Positions 1 to 9,357 of a stretch of DNA of 64,000 bases are shown here, one piece after another (within the stretch, counting starts at the first letter, position 1; every line of letters begins with the position of its first letter). The stretch comes from Fermentimonas sp. (GTDB taxonomy: Bacteria; Bacteroidota; Bacteroidia; Bacteroidales; Dysgonomonadaceae). A model generated the notes under the pieces. The model was given only the letters and a program-made list of their open reading frames with translations. It ran no database searches and had not been told where the DNA came from. The DNA lies in contig JADMKP010000012.1 in the NCBI GenBank assembly GCA_015478775.1, positions 124,001 to 188,000 of the forward strand, in the 5' to 3' direction. A program made the translations under genes and the position numbers.

Positions 1-11
1 CTTAATCAATA

Positions 12-47
12 CAAAAAATAGAGGGTGATTAAAAAAACCACCCTCTA
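12..47 (-). terminator. Terminator downstream of P5C dehydrogenase
   Basis: A perfect 9-bp stem, TAGAGGGTG (19-27) with CACCCTCTA (39-47), encloses an A-rich loop. Read on the minus strand the stem is followed by six T residues (positions 18-13). This is the layout of a Rho-independent terminator about 40 bp past the stop codon of the leftward dehydrogenase gene. Confidence 0.8.
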
Positions 48-85
48 CAATAACATTTTCAAAAATGATCATCAAATATTTAAGA

Positions 86-1717
86 TCATTCTTCTAGAAA
101 ATTTGGATACATATAGTCTGTTGCAGTAACAAATGTCTCCTTAATACATTGTGGGGAAACCCAGCGTAAAAGGTTTAAAACAGAACCGGCTTTATCATTT
201 GTGCCCGATCCACGTCCACCACCAAATGGTTGCTGGTCTACAACCGCACCAGTTGGCTTATCATTGATATAGAAGTTTCCCGCAGTATGCATTAGTCGCG
301 AAGTTAACTTCTCAATCATATATCTGTCTGAAGAGAAAATTGCACCTGTTAACGCATAGTCAGTAGAGCTATCAAGAATATCAAGTGTTTGTTCTATATC
401 TTTTGGTTCATATACATAAACTGTAAGAATCGGTCCAAATAATTCTTCCTTCATTGTTATATAGTCGGGTGTCTTTGCCTGAATTAGTGTTGGATGAATG
501 AAATATCCTGTCGACTTGTCATACGTGCCTCCACAAACTACTTCCGCATCGGGCGAAGCTTTTGCATCATCTATTGCTTTCGCTAGTTTGTCAAATGAGT
601 CCTCATCAATTACAGCATTAACAAAATTAGAGAAATCTTCAACAACACCGGTTTTAACCTTAGAAAGATCTTCTTTCACAAACTTCAATGTTTCTTCCCA
701 TATATTTGATGGAATAAATGCCCGTGATGCTGCAGAGCATTTTTGTCCCTGATATTCAAATGCACCACGTGTGATTGCTGTGGCAACCTGCTTTGCATCT
801 GCAGTTTCTTCAGCAAAGATATAATCCTTACCACCTGTCTCTCCAACTATACGCGGATATGACTTGTATTTAGATATATTCTTACCAATTGTTCCCCACA
901 TACTATTAAAAACAGCCGTTGAGCCGGTGAAATGCAGCCCTGCAAAATCACGATGATTAAAAATAACCTCAGTGGCTTCTCTTCCGCCAACATAAACAAG
1001 GTTAATAACGCCATCGGGAAGTCCAGCTTCTTTAAGTACTTTCATAATTAGATAAGCTGAATATATAGCTGTCTTAGAAGGTTTCCATACTATCGTATTC
1101 CCCATCAAAGCAGGAGCACCCCCCAAATTAGCAGCGATGGAAGTGAAATTAAACGGAGAAAGAGCAAATATAAATCCTTCAAGAGGGCGCCAAACCATTC
1201 TATTCCATACCCCGGGCGAAGAGTTTGGTTGCATTTTATAAATCTCCATCATGTTCTTTACATTATAGCGATAGAAGTCTATAAGTTCACATACAGCATC
1301 AATTTCAGATTGAAAGGCATTTTTAGACTGTCCAATCATAGTTACTGCATTAAAATCCGAACGATAAGGACCAGCTATTAGGTCGGCGGCTTTTAAGAAT
1401 ATAGCAGCTCGGCTTTCCCAACTCATTGCCTCCCAAGCAGGTTTTGCTTTCAAAGCAGCATCAATAGCCATTTTTACATGACTATTGTCACCTTGATGAT
1501 AATGACCTAAAAGTTGCTGATGATTGTGTGGAGGTCTAATATCTCTCTTGTCATTTGTACGTACCTCTTTCCCATCAATAATCATAGGAATATCCACTTC
1601 TCCTTTATTAAGCTCAGCTAATTTCTGCTTTAAAGATACTCTCTCTGCAGTTCCCGGAGCATAACTCAATATTGGTTCATTTTTAATATCCGGTAATTTA
1701 TAAACACCTTTAGGCAT
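86..1717 (-). CDS. pruA: L-glutamate gamma-semialdehyde (1-pyrroline-5-carboxylate) dehydrogenase
   Basis: NAD-dependent oxidation of glutamate semialdehyde to glutamate, second step of proline catabolism. The protein (543 aa) has the aldehyde dehydrogenase fold of the RocA/PutA C-terminal class: ALSPFNFTSIAANL, NTIVWKPS (cofactor site), FTGSTAVF, GETGGKD (general-base Glu) and GQKCSAASR with the catalytic Cys at residue 327. The C-terminal PFGGGRGSGTNDKAG motif is also typical. The frame stays open back to 1834, but that upstream Met lies inside a -7 promoter box, so I choose the Met at 1717 (MPKGVYKLPDI), which is about where family members begin. Its divergent neighbour is proline dehydrogenase, so the two steps are separate proteins here and not one fused PutA. 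Confidence 0.95.
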   Translation of the reverse strand: MPKGVYKLPDIKNEPILSYAPGTAERVSLKQKLAELNKGEVDIPMIIDGKEVRTNDKRDIRPPHNHQQLLGHYHQGDNSHVKMAIDAALKAKPAWEAMSWESRAAIFLKAADLIAGPYRSDFNAVTMIGQSKNAFQSEIDAVCELIDFYRYNVKNMMEIYKMQPNSSPGVWNRMVWRPLEGFIFALSPFNFTSIAANLGGAPALMGNTIVWKPSKTAIYSAYLIMKVLKEAGLPDGVINLVYVGGREATEVIFNHRDFAGLHFTGSTAVFNSMWGTIGKNISKYKSYPRIVGETGGKDYIFAEETADAKQVATAITRGAFEYQGQKCSAASRAFIPSNIWEETLKFVKEDLSKVKTGVVEDFSNFVNAVIDEDSFDKLAKAIDDAKASPDAEVVCGGTYDKSTGYFIHPTLIQAKTPDYITMKEELFGPILTVYVYEPKDIEQTLDILDSSTDYALTGAIFSSDRYMIEKLTSRLMHTAGNFYINDKPTGAVVDQQPFGGGRGSGTNDKAGSVLNLLRWVSPQCIKETFVTATDYMYPNFLEE

Positions 1718-1830
1718 AGTTATTATTTTTTTTAGGTTATAATTTTTCCCTCTTAAGTAATCATTGGCCGGAACTATTAATTTAACAATTATGGCATATT
1801 GATTAATGAGATAAAACGATCCGATTTGCT

Positions 1831-1865
1831 CCACAAATATACAAAAAATATATCTATATTTGTGG
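1831..1865. promoter_or_regulatory. Symmetric divergent promoter region, pruA/putA
   Basis: A perfect 11-bp inverted repeat, CCACAAATATA (1831-1841) and TATATTTGTGG (1855-1865), is separated by 13 bp. Each arm contains a Bacteroidota -7 box, TATATTTG: minus strand at 1841-1834 for pruA and plus strand at 1855-1862 for putA. The putA ATG follows the plus box by about 30 bp. No clear -33 TTTG at the usual 19-21 bp spacing is visible on either side, so activator help is possible. The repeat could also be an operator that controls both genes together. Confidence 0.65.
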
Positions 1866-1893
1866 AATCTTAATACTTCTTTAACAGAATCAA

Positions 1894-3096
1894 ATGCAAA
1901 CTATAAAAACTGCTCAGGTAGATTTCTATAATACCAAATTAGCCTTTAGCGATCAATCTAACAATGCCTTGTATGAAGCTTATCAGCTTTTTAAAATAAT
2001 GAATAATAAGCGATTGGTTGAGATAGGTGAAAAACTTGTTAATATTGCTTTTGCAATTAAACTCCCAATAAAACCTATTATTCGTAACACAATATACAAG
2101 CATTTTGTAGGTGGAACTTCTATAACAGATTGTGGTAAAACAATTGAACGTTTAGCTAAAAGAAATGTAGGTTCAATTCTTGATTATGCACTAGAAGGTG
2201 AAGAGTCTGAAGAGCTTTTTGAAGCTACATGCAGAGAAATAATACGAACCATAGAGTATGCTAATAAAAGTAAGAATGTGCCATTTAGTGCCTTTAAAAT
2301 TACAGGAATAGCTAGTTTAGACTTACTCACAAAAGTATGTTCAAATTCTCCGCTTACTGTTAATGAGTCTAAGAGATTCAGAGCAGTAGAAGATAGGGTG
2401 GAAGCTATATTTAAAAGAGGTTATGAATTAGGTGTTCCAGTGTTAATTGATTCAGAACAAACATGGATTCAACCTATTTTGGATGATATAGTTCTGAAAG
2501 AAATGGTCAAATTCAATAAAGAAAAAGCTATTGTTCAAAATACATATCAAATGTATAGACACGACGCTCTGGAGAGGCTAAAAAAGCATCATCGCTTGTC
2601 AATTGAAAATGGGTTTAAGTTTGGACTAAAAATAGTTCGTGGTGCTTATATGGAAACAGAGCGTGAGCGTGCAAATGAGTTAGGTTATCCTTCACCAATA
2701 CAACCCAATAAAGCAGCAACGGACAGAGACTTTGATGACTCAATAATTTATATGATTGAAAACCATAATACAATAGACTTTATGGTTGCTACACATAACG
2801 AGCATAGTTCCATGCTATTAACCCAACTTATCGATGAAAATGGTATAGATAGAAATTATCCGGGAATATACTTCTCACAGCTTTACGGTATGAGCGATCA
2901 TATAACATATAACCTTGCAGAAAATGGATACAATGTTGTTAAGTATCTTCCATATGGAGAAATCAAAACAATGATGCCCTATCTGTTTCGTAGAGCAAGA
3001 GAGAATAGCTCAATTAAAGGACAAACCAGTCGTGAGTTACAACTGATTAAAAGCGAAAGAAACCGTAGAAAAAAAGAAAAACAGGGAAGTAAATAA
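1894..3096 (+). CDS. putA: Proline dehydrogenase
   Basis: FAD-dependent oxidation of proline to 1-pyrroline-5-carboxylate. This is a single-domain 400-aa TIM-barrel enzyme. Visible family motifs are KIVRGAYME (barrel strand around the flavin), ATHNEHS, FSQLYGMSDH, KYLPYGE and, near the C-terminus, YLFRRARENSS, whose paired Arg residues bind the proline carboxylate. Its divergent partner pruA carries out the next step; electrons would go to the membrane quinone pool. The stop codon directly abuts the stop codon of korB on the other strand (no spacer), so no separate terminator fits between them. Confidence 0.93.
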   Translation: MQTIKTAQVDFYNTKLAFSDQSNNALYEAYQLFKIMNNKRLVEIGEKLVNIAFAIKLPIKPIIRNTIYKHFVGGTSITDCGKTIERLAKRNVGSILDYALEGEESEELFEATCREIIRTIEYANKSKNVPFSAFKITGIASLDLLTKVCSNSPLTVNESKRFRAVEDRVEAIFKRGYELGVPVLIDSEQTWIQPILDDIVLKEMVKFNKEKAIVQNTYQMYRHDALERLKKHHRLSIENGFKFGLKIVRGAYMETERERANELGYPSPIQPNKAATDRDFDDSIIYMIENHNTIDFMVATHNEHSSMLLTQLIDENGIDRNYPGIYFSQLYGMSDHITYNLAENGYNVVKYLPYGEIKTMMPYLFRRARENSSIKGQTSRELQLIKSERNRRKKEKQGSK

Positions 3097-4155
3097 TTAC
3101 TTTACCTCCCAAATGTTTGATTGACTGAGTAAGAAATCTGTGAAAGATCTCTTTGGCATTTTTTCTTGTACTTCAGCAATTTGTTTTTCATAATCGCTCT
3201 CATAAGTAGGAGCTTCAACACTACGAATCACTCCAAGTGCAACCGGAAGCCCGTCGCTTGTATCCATAAGAGCTAATTTCAAATGAAGCGTACTGTCATA
3301 TGTTTTGCAATCATGCACAAGTACATCATCAATTGTATATCCATCCTCTCCAATTGTAACAACTTTCAAATTCCATCCATCAAGTACAATACCCTTATTT
3401 TCATCCTTTCCAAAAATCATCTTTTCACCATGTTTTAGAACTACAGTATTGTCTGCTTTCCATGTCCTATCCGTAATCTTGTCATGAATGCCATCATTAA
3501 AAATTACACAGTTCTGGAGAATTTCAACAACCGATGTTCCTTTATGTTTTGCTGCCTCAATAAGAGTGTCAACTTGATTTTTCATGTCCACATCAAGTGC
3601 ACGACCAAAAAAAGTTCCTCTTGCACCAAATGTTAGTTCAGCAGGTCTAAATGGTTCCTCTACAGTGCCATATGGCGATGATTTGGATACAAAGCCACGT
3701 TCAGACGTAGGAGAGTACTGTCCCTTTGTTAAACCATATATCTTATTATTAAAAAGTAGAATGTTTAAATCAACATTTCTTCTAATAGTATGAATAAAAT
3801 GATTACCCCCAATAGCAAGTGAGTCCCCATCGCCAGTTGCTACCCACACACTTAAGTTTGGATTAGCCACTTTTACACCTGTCGCAATAGCATTTGCTCT
3901 ACCATGAATACTATGAAATCCATATGTATTCATGTAATATGGTAAACGCGATGAGCAACCAATACCCGAAATTACAGCAGTATTGCAAGGCTCAACATTT
4001 AGTTCTGCAAGAGCTTTTTGCAAACAGGTTAAAATGGCATAATCGCCACAACCCGGACACCAACGTATTGGGTTAGGACTCTTAAAATCTTTGGGGAGAT
4101 ATTTTTGATACTTTAAATCTTTTATATCAATATTTTTATTTTCTATAATACTCAT
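3097..4155 (-). CDS. korB: 2-oxoacid:ferredoxin oxidoreductase beta subunit (KorB-like)
   Basis: Thiamine-diphosphate-binding subunit of the enzyme interconverting 2-oxoglutarate and succinyl-CoA with ferredoxin. The 352-aa protein has RWCPGCGDYAIL near residue 32, GIGCSSR, the HGRANAIATGVK segment and the TPP/Mg motif GDGDSLAIGGNH followed by NILLFNNKIYGLTKGQYSPTS. It lies one base downstream of korA, in the same operon. Beta subunits of 2-oxoacid oxidoreductases are alike; 2-oxoglutarate is favoured over pyruvate by the two-subunit fused-alpha architecture and the Bacteroidota context. Confidence 0.88.
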   Translation of the reverse strand: MSIIENKNIDIKDLKYQKYLPKDFKSPNPIRWCPGCGDYAILTCLQKALAELNVEPCNTAVISGIGCSSRLPYYMNTYGFHSIHGRANAIATGVKVANPNLSVWVATGDGDSLAIGGNHFIHTIRRNVDLNILLFNNKIYGLTKGQYSPTSERGFVSKSSPYGTVEEPFRPAELTFGARGTFFGRALDVDMKNQVDTLIEAAKHKGTSVVEILQNCVIFNDGIHDKITDRTWKADNTVVLKHGEKMIFGKDENKGIVLDGWNLKVVTIGEDGYTIDDVLVHDCKTYDSTLHLKLALMDTSDGLPVALGVIRSVEAPTYESDYEKQIAEVQEKMPKRSFTDFLLSQSNIWEVK

Positions 4156-4156
4156 T

Positions 4157-6022
4157 TTATTGTTCCTCCATTATTTTACTGAACTCTTCAACTAATTCAC
4201 TCACTTTAAATGGTTGACCTTCAACTCTGTTAAATGATATAATGTTTGTTAGATCTTGAAATTTACCGCTTAGATATGCAGCAAACTGCCCACTATTTTG
4301 TTCCGCAACAATAATTCTATTATAGCTTTTAAGCAAATTATGAGTGTTTCTTGGCAGTGGTGAAATATGTCTGAATTGTGCCAGTGCAACTTTTTTGCCA
4401 TTGTCGTGAAGGTGAAGCATTGTTTCCAGCAAATGTCCATATGTTCCTCCCCACCCAACAATTAGGGTATCAGCATCTTCATCTCCCAACACCTTCTGTT
4501 CAGGAATAAAATCAGCTATATTTTCAATTTTCTGTTTACGAATATCAACCATATATTGGTGATTTTCAGGATTAGATGAAATTACACCTGTAAATCTATC
4601 TTTCTCTAATCCACCAATCCTATGCATATAGTTAGCTGTTCCTGGAATACCCCAATAGCGTACTAAAGATCTTTCATCTCTTAGAAAAGGTTTCCAATCC
4701 TCTGCATTGTCTTTGAATTTGTCTTCAACATATGGTGCAATTATCTGTGGGTAATCGTTCATATTAGGTATCTTCCAAGCGGATGATCCATTTGCAATAT
4801 ATCCATCAGTAAGAAGAATAACCGGGGTCATATGCTCAATAGCTAGTTTAGAAGCCTCAAAAGCGCTTTCAAAACAGTCTATAGGAGTGGTTGCTGCAAT
4901 TACAACAAGCGGGCTCTCTCCGTTTCTACCATATAAAGCTTGATTTAAATCGGTCTGCTCACTTTTTGTAGGCATGCCTGTTGAAGGACCACTTCTTTGT
5001 ACATCAATTACCACAAGTGGAAGTTCAGTCATAACAGCTAAGCCCAGTGCTTCACTTTTTAATGAAAGGCCCGGACCAGAAGTGGAAGTTGCAGCTAAGC
5101 AGCCGGCAAAACTAGCACCAATGGCAGAAGTTATACCTGCAATTTCATCTTCCATCTGCAATGCTTTAACACCAAAATCTTTTCTCTTAGTTAGCTCCTG
5201 TAGTATGTCTGTTGCCGGAGTAATGGGATAAGAACCTAGAAACAGTTTAATCCCTGCTTTCTCTGCTGCAGCTATTAGTCCATATGCCGTAGCAGTATTG
5301 CCATTTACATCCATATAAAAGCCTTTACCCGATTCTACTACATCAATTTTGTAAGTAGTAGCAGTAAGTTGCAAATTATCCCCATAATTGTAACCATCTG
5401 TTAAAGCTTTTATATTAGCTTCGATCAACTTTGGCTTTCGCGCAAATTTTTGTTCCAGTAATTTGTCGGCAATTTCCATTGGCCGATTAAATAACCAACA
5501 TACAATACCTAGGGCAAACATGTTTTTACTTCTAAGGATATCCTTATTCTCAAGACCCGAATCATCAAGTGATGCTTTCGTAAGCGAAGTTATTGGAACT
5601 CCTAATTGCTGTACGTGCTCAAGATTGAGTTCTGTAAATGGATCTTCTGTATTAAATTTAGCCTTATCCAGATCTCTTTTCTTAAATGCGTCGATATCAA
5701 AAATGACAATAGAATCTTTTTTAAGGTATTGAGCATTAACCTTTAATGCCGAGGGATTCATAGCGATAAGAACATCTGTTTTATCACCCGAATTATAAAC
5801 ATCTTTTGCTCCAATCCTTACCTGAAAACCCGACACACCATGTAGTGAGCCTTGAGGCGCCCGAATTTCGGCAGGAAAATCAGGGAATGTTGATATTTCA
5901 TTTCCAAAAATTGCCGATAGTGTAGAGAACAACGTTCCCGACAGTTGCATCCCATCACCGGAATCACCTGAGAAACGTACTGTTACCTGCTTAATGTCTG
6001 TTACAACTCTATTTATTGACAT
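4157..6022 (-). CDS. korA: 2-oxoacid:ferredoxin oxidoreductase, fused gamma-alpha subunit (KorA-like)
   Basis: This 621-aa subunit carries an N-terminal gamma domain (about residues 10-190; RFSGDSGDGMQLSG at the start) fused to an alpha pyrimidine-binding domain (from about 245; LGSYPITPATDIL) and a C-terminal transketolase-like domain. The fusion is normal for KorA and is not a frameshift artefact. TGMPTKSEQTDLNQALYGR is a typical family segment. No KorC or KorD genes adjoin; electrons would pass to ferredoxin. It is the first gene of the korA-korB pair, with a promoter just upstream. Confidence 0.9.
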   Translation of the reverse strand: MSINRVVTDIKQVTVRFSGDSGDGMQLSGTLFSTLSAIFGNEISTFPDFPAEIRAPQGSLHGVSGFQVRIGAKDVYNSGDKTDVLIAMNPSALKVNAQYLKKDSIVIFDIDAFKKRDLDKAKFNTEDPFTELNLEHVQQLGVPITSLTKASLDDSGLENKDILRSKNMFALGIVCWLFNRPMEIADKLLEQKFARKPKLIEANIKALTDGYNYGDNLQLTATTYKIDVVESGKGFYMDVNGNTATAYGLIAAAEKAGIKLFLGSYPITPATDILQELTKRKDFGVKALQMEDEIAGITSAIGASFAGCLAATSTSGPGLSLKSEALGLAVMTELPLVVIDVQRSGPSTGMPTKSEQTDLNQALYGRNGESPLVVIAATTPIDCFESAFEASKLAIEHMTPVILLTDGYIANGSSAWKIPNMNDYPQIIAPYVEDKFKDNAEDWKPFLRDERSLVRYWGIPGTANYMHRIGGLEKDRFTGVISSNPENHQYMVDIRKQKIENIADFIPEQKVLGDEDADTLIVGWGGTYGHLLETMLHLHDNGKKVALAQFRHISPLPRNTHNLLKSYNRIIVAEQNSGQFAAYLSGKFQDLTNIISFNRVEGQPFKVSELVEEFSKIMEEQ

Positions 6023-6156
6023 AATGTTATGTAGTTGTTGTTTAAACTGTCTATAATAATAAAATCCTTACCTAAAATAATCTCCTACCGTCCCTAATTG
6101 GACAGGATAGATGAGTTAAATAAAAAAAGTGTGGATAAACATATACTTATTAGGTG

Positions 6157-6188
6157 CAAAGTAATAAAAGAGTTAGGTATAAACCAAA
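6157..6188 (-). promoter_or_regulatory. Promoter for korAB
   Basis: On the minus strand a TTTG (6188-6185) is followed after 20 bp by TTACTTTG (6164-6157), one mismatch from TAnnTTTG. The spacing matches Bacteroidota sigma-A promoters. The leader to the korA ATG would be about 130 nt. The -33 element lies directly after the murA stop codon. Confidence 0.5.
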
Positions 6189-6189
6189 T

Positions 6190-7494
6190 TTAATTCCTTT
6201 CGATAGATGCACCTAATGCGTTTAGTCTCTCTTCAATATGTTGGTATCCTCTATCAATTTGATCTATATTATGAATTACACTTTTACCTTCAGCGCACAT
6301 TGCTGCAATCAATAAAGAAATTCCTGCACGAATGTCAGGCGAAGTCATAGTCATCCCTCTTAACCTTAAACGATTGCCTTGTCCTATAACCACTGCCCGG
6401 TGTGGGTCGCATAATATAATCTGTGCACCCATGTCAATAAGCTTATCCACAAAGAACAATCTGCTCTCAAACATTTTCTGATGTATAAGCACACTACCAT
6501 TGGCCTTTGTAGCCACAACCAGCATCACACTTAGCAGGTCGGGTGTCAGTCCAGGCCATGGTGCATCTGCCAATGTGAGTATCGATCCATCCATAAAAGA
6601 TTCAATATTGTACTCATCATGACGAGGGATATACAAATCATCACCTCTTTGTTCAATTGTAATTCCCATTTTTCTGAAACTTTCAGGTATAATTCCAAGA
6701 TTTACAACAGAAGTATCTTTAATAGTAAGCTCAGATGAGGTCATAGCCGCCATTCCAATAAAACTTCCCGTTTCAATCATATCAGGCAAAAGTCGATGTT
6801 CACAACCAGATAATTCAATTACTCCTTTGACTATAAGTTTATTAGATCCAATTCCATCAATCTTTGCGCCCATTCTAACGAGCATTCTGCTAAGTTGCTC
6901 AACATAAGGTTCACAAGCCGCATTATATATAATTGTTTCTCCTTCTGCTAACACAGCTGCCATTAATAAATTAGCAGTACCAGTAACCGATGCTTCATCT
7001 AGAAGAATATATGTCCCTTTTAGTTGTTTGGCCGAGAGCTTAAAAATTTGCTTATACTCATCAATAATAAGCTCAGCCCCCAGCTTCATTATACTATTAA
7101 AGTGAGTGTCGAGGCGGCGGCGACCAATCTTATCACCTCCAGGTTTGGGTACTACAACTTCACCAAATCGTGCCAATAATGGGCCAACAATCATAATTGA
7201 ACCTCTTAAAGCGGCACTTTTTTGTCTAAAATCTTCGGTGCCAGTATATTCCAGATCTATGCTTTCTGCCCTAAAAGAATAGCTATCTATAGAGATTTTT
7301 TTTACCTCAACACCAATATCGCCCAATAGCTCTATAAGCTTGTTCACATCAAGGATATCAGGAATATTATTAATAACAACCTCTTCTTTTGTAAGTAAAG
7401 TTGCGCATATAACCTGTAAAGCCTCATTTTTTGCCCCTTGTGGTGTGATGCTCCCTTTTAGTGTGTGACCACCTTCAATTATAAATGATGACAT
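6190..7494 (-). CDS. murA: UDP-N-acetylglucosamine 1-carboxyvinyltransferase
   Basis: First committed step of peptidoglycan synthesis: enolpyruvyl transfer from PEP to UDP-GlcNAc in the cytoplasm. The protein (434 aa) starts with the typical GGHTLKGSITPQGAKNEAL segment (the Lys and Asn are conserved catalytic residues), with RGSIMIVGPLLARFGE and PDIRAG further on. In the active-site loop, where most bacteria have PGGC, this protein has PGGDKIGRRRLD: Asp121 (codon 7134-7132) replaces the fosfomycin-sensitive Cys. It lies 10 bp after murB, probably in one transcript. Confidence 0.96.
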   Translation of the reverse strand: MSSFIIEGGHTLKGSITPQGAKNEALQVICATLLTKEEVVINNIPDILDVNKLIELLGDIGVEVKKISIDSYSFRAESIDLEYTGTEDFRQKSAALRGSIMIVGPLLARFGEVVVPKPGGDKIGRRRLDTHFNSIMKLGAELIIDEYKQIFKLSAKQLKGTYILLDEASVTGTANLLMAAVLAEGETIIYNAACEPYVEQLSRMLVRMGAKIDGIGSNKLIVKGVIELSGCEHRLLPDMIETGSFIGMAAMTSSELTIKDTSVVNLGIIPESFRKMGITIEQRGDDLYIPRHDEYNIESFMDGSILTLADAPWPGLTPDLLSVMLVVATKANGSVLIHQKMFESRLFFVDKLIDMGAQIILCDPHRAVVIGQGNRLRLRGMTMTSPDIRAGISLLIAAMCAEGKSVIHNIDQIDRGYQHIEERLNALGASIERN

Positions 7495-7504
7495 GTGCTT
7501 AAAT

Positions 7505-8503
7505 TTAATAAATCCATACTTCGGGTTCCAGTTTTATATCAAACTGCTTCAGTACTTCTTGCTGAATCTCACTTGCAAAATCTGAAATATCTTTTCCGTT
7601 ATTCGTTCCATAGTTCACAATTACCAATGCATGATGTTCATATGTGCCCACCATTCCTGTCCTTTTTCCTTTGAATCCTGCTTTTTCAATAAGAAAGGCA
7701 GCAGAGGTCTTGAATTTGTTATCACCGATGTTATAAATTGGAGCATCTAAAACGGTTTTCTGAAGAGAGTTTTTTTCATCTTCAGTTAGTATCGGGTTTT
7801 TAAAAAAACTGCCTGCATTGGGTAATGTTTTTGTGTCAGGTAATTTTCTTGTCCTAATTTTCACTATTGCATCCCTCACCTGTTTAATTGTAGGTGATTC
7901 AATATCAGTTAATTCGCGACTAAGATCTATATACTTTTCTTTATATGTAAAAGACTTAGACAATTTAAATACTACTGATGTAATGATATAACGGTTGGTC
8001 CGTTTAAATATGCTATTGCGATATCCAAACTCACATTCACTATTAGTGAATTCTATATATTCACCCGTTTGAAGGTCAACGGTCTTTACCAAAATAATTG
8101 TGTCTTTGGCCTCCGACCCGTAGGCGCCAATATTTTGTATCGGACTTGCTCCTACTGAGCTGGGTATGAGTGAGAGATTCTCAAGACCTGCATATCCTTT
8201 TGATACACAATCTTCAACCATCATGTCCCATTCTACGCCTGCACCTGCCTCAATAATCACGGAGCTGTCATCCTCTGAAACGATTTTTATTTCTTGCATT
8301 CCTGGTTTTATAACCAGACCATCAAAATCTTTGGTGAAAAATAGATTGTTGCCGCCACCAAGAACTAATTTCTTTTCTTTTGAGTACGTTTTCAATAGCT
8401 CCGAAAGCTCTTCTTGAGTTTCTGGTTCACAAAATAGCATTGCTATTGCTTTTGTGTTAAATGAGTTATAGTTTTGTAGTTGTATATTGTTAAGAACTTT
8501 CAA
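7505..8503 (-). CDS. murB: UDP-N-acetylenolpyruvoylglucosamine reductase
   Basis: FAD- and NADPH-dependent reduction of the enolpyruvyl group to give UDP-MurNAc, directly after MurA. The 332-aa length and organisation match the E. coli-like type I enzyme. Motifs seen are LVLGGGNNLFFT (flavin binding), SLIPSSVGASPIQNIGAYG, ECEFGYRNSIFK, and PNAGSFFKNP, which carries the conserved Ser general acid. It lies upstream of murA with a 10-bp gap, so two consecutive cell-wall steps are transcribed together. Confidence 0.96.
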   Translation of the reverse strand: MKVLNNIQLQNYNSFNTKAIAMLFCEPETQEELSELLKTYSKEKKLVLGGGNNLFFTKDFDGLVIKPGMQEIKIVSEDDSSVIIEAGAGVEWDMMVEDCVSKGYAGLENLSLIPSSVGASPIQNIGAYGSEAKDTIILVKTVDLQTGEYIEFTNSECEFGYRNSIFKRTNRYIITSVVFKLSKSFTYKEKYIDLSRELTDIESPTIKQVRDAIVKIRTRKLPDTKTLPNAGSFFKNPILTEDEKNSLQKTVLDAPIYNIGDNKFKTSAAFLIEKAGFKGKRTGMVGTYEHHALVIVNYGTNNGKDISDFASEIQQEVLKQFDIKLEPEVWIY

Positions 8504-8556
8504 TTTTATATTTCAGTTTTTATATTTGTAGCTATATGATTACTTATGCCTGATTT

Positions 8557-9291
8557 TCAACCTCTATAAATAAGGAAAACCGTTGGCTTCTTATTTAAAT
8601 CGGGAAGCTTACCTTTCCATGCCTTGATACTCTTTGTAACTATCTGCTCATCTTCACAAGAAATATTTGTAGCGATACAAAGTTGTGTCTGTGGTTTACA
8701 GTGTTGTAGAATATCCTCTGCAAGTTTATGATTGCGATAAGGTGTTTCAATAAAAAGCTGTGTCTGATTTTCTTTATAAGAACGAGCCTCCAGGTGTTTT
8801 AGTTTACTCACTCTTTCGTTAGAATCGATAGGTAAATAGCCCTCAAATGCAAAGCTCTGACCATTAAAACCCGATGCCATAATTGCCATAAGAATAGATG
8901 ATGGTCCCACCAAAGGCATAACCTTGTAACCTCTCTGCTGAGCTATAGCTACAACATCTGCTCCTGGGTCTGCAACACCAGGACATCCAGCTTCAGACAT
9001 AACTCCAATACTCACTCCTGATTTCATAGGATTAAGGAAATCCGATATATCCTTTTGCTCGGTATGCTTATTCAACTCATAAAATGTAAGTGAGTCGATA
9101 TCAATATCTGGATCGCATTTTTTCAGAAAGCGCCTTGCTGTTCTAATATTTTCGACAATAAAGAATTTTAATTCAGATACTATACCTTTATTGTAATTGG
9201 GAATTACCTGTTCAACTGGGGTCTCCCCCAACAACACGGGAATTAAGTAAAGTACAGGATTTGCCATTTCTGTATTCGAGCTTTGTTTCAT
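8557..9291 (-). CDS. RsmI-like SAM-dependent methyltransferase (tetrapyrrole methylase fold)
   Basis: The 244-aa protein has the fold of RsmI, the 16S rRNA C1402 2'-O-methyltransferase. Motifs: LYLIPVLLGE at the N-terminus, FFIVENIRTARRFLK, MSEAGCPGVADPGADVV, VMPLVGPSSILMAIMASGFNGQ and QLFIETPYRN. The N-terminus departs from standard RsmI (LYLVATPIGN), as in the second, RsmI-related paralogue common in Bacteroidota, so I do not assign the symbol. An internal Met at residue 9 (MANPVLYLI) is an equally good start. Confidence 0.75.
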   Translation of the reverse strand: MKQSSNTEMANPVLYLIPVLLGETPVEQVIPNYNKGIVSELKFFIVENIRTARRFLKKCDPDIDIDSLTFYELNKHTEQKDISDFLNPMKSGVSIGVMSEAGCPGVADPGADVVAIAQQRGYKVMPLVGPSSILMAIMASGFNGQSFAFEGYLPIDSNERVSKLKHLEARSYKENQTQLFIETPYRNHKLAEDILQHCKPQTQLCIATNISCEDEQIVTKSIKAWKGKLPDLNKKPTVFLIYRG

Positions 9292-9357
9292 TAAAATTAG
9301 GTTTATACCTTCACAAAAAAGACAAATTCAGTGAAGTTTTAAACATTGTGTCTGTTG

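Noticed and set aside
1718-1834. N-terminal extension of the P5C dehydrogenase reading frame (39 codons)
   Set aside because: Its ATG lies within the predicted -7 box of the same gene and the added residues do not resemble the family; the Met at 1717 fits.
4974-5732. Long reading frames on the plus strand inside korA
   Set aside because: They are antisense to a well-conserved gene and show no recognisable protein features.
4157-6022. korA as a frameshift-free accidental fusion of two genes
   Set aside because: The gamma-alpha fusion is the normal form of KorA in many bacteria.
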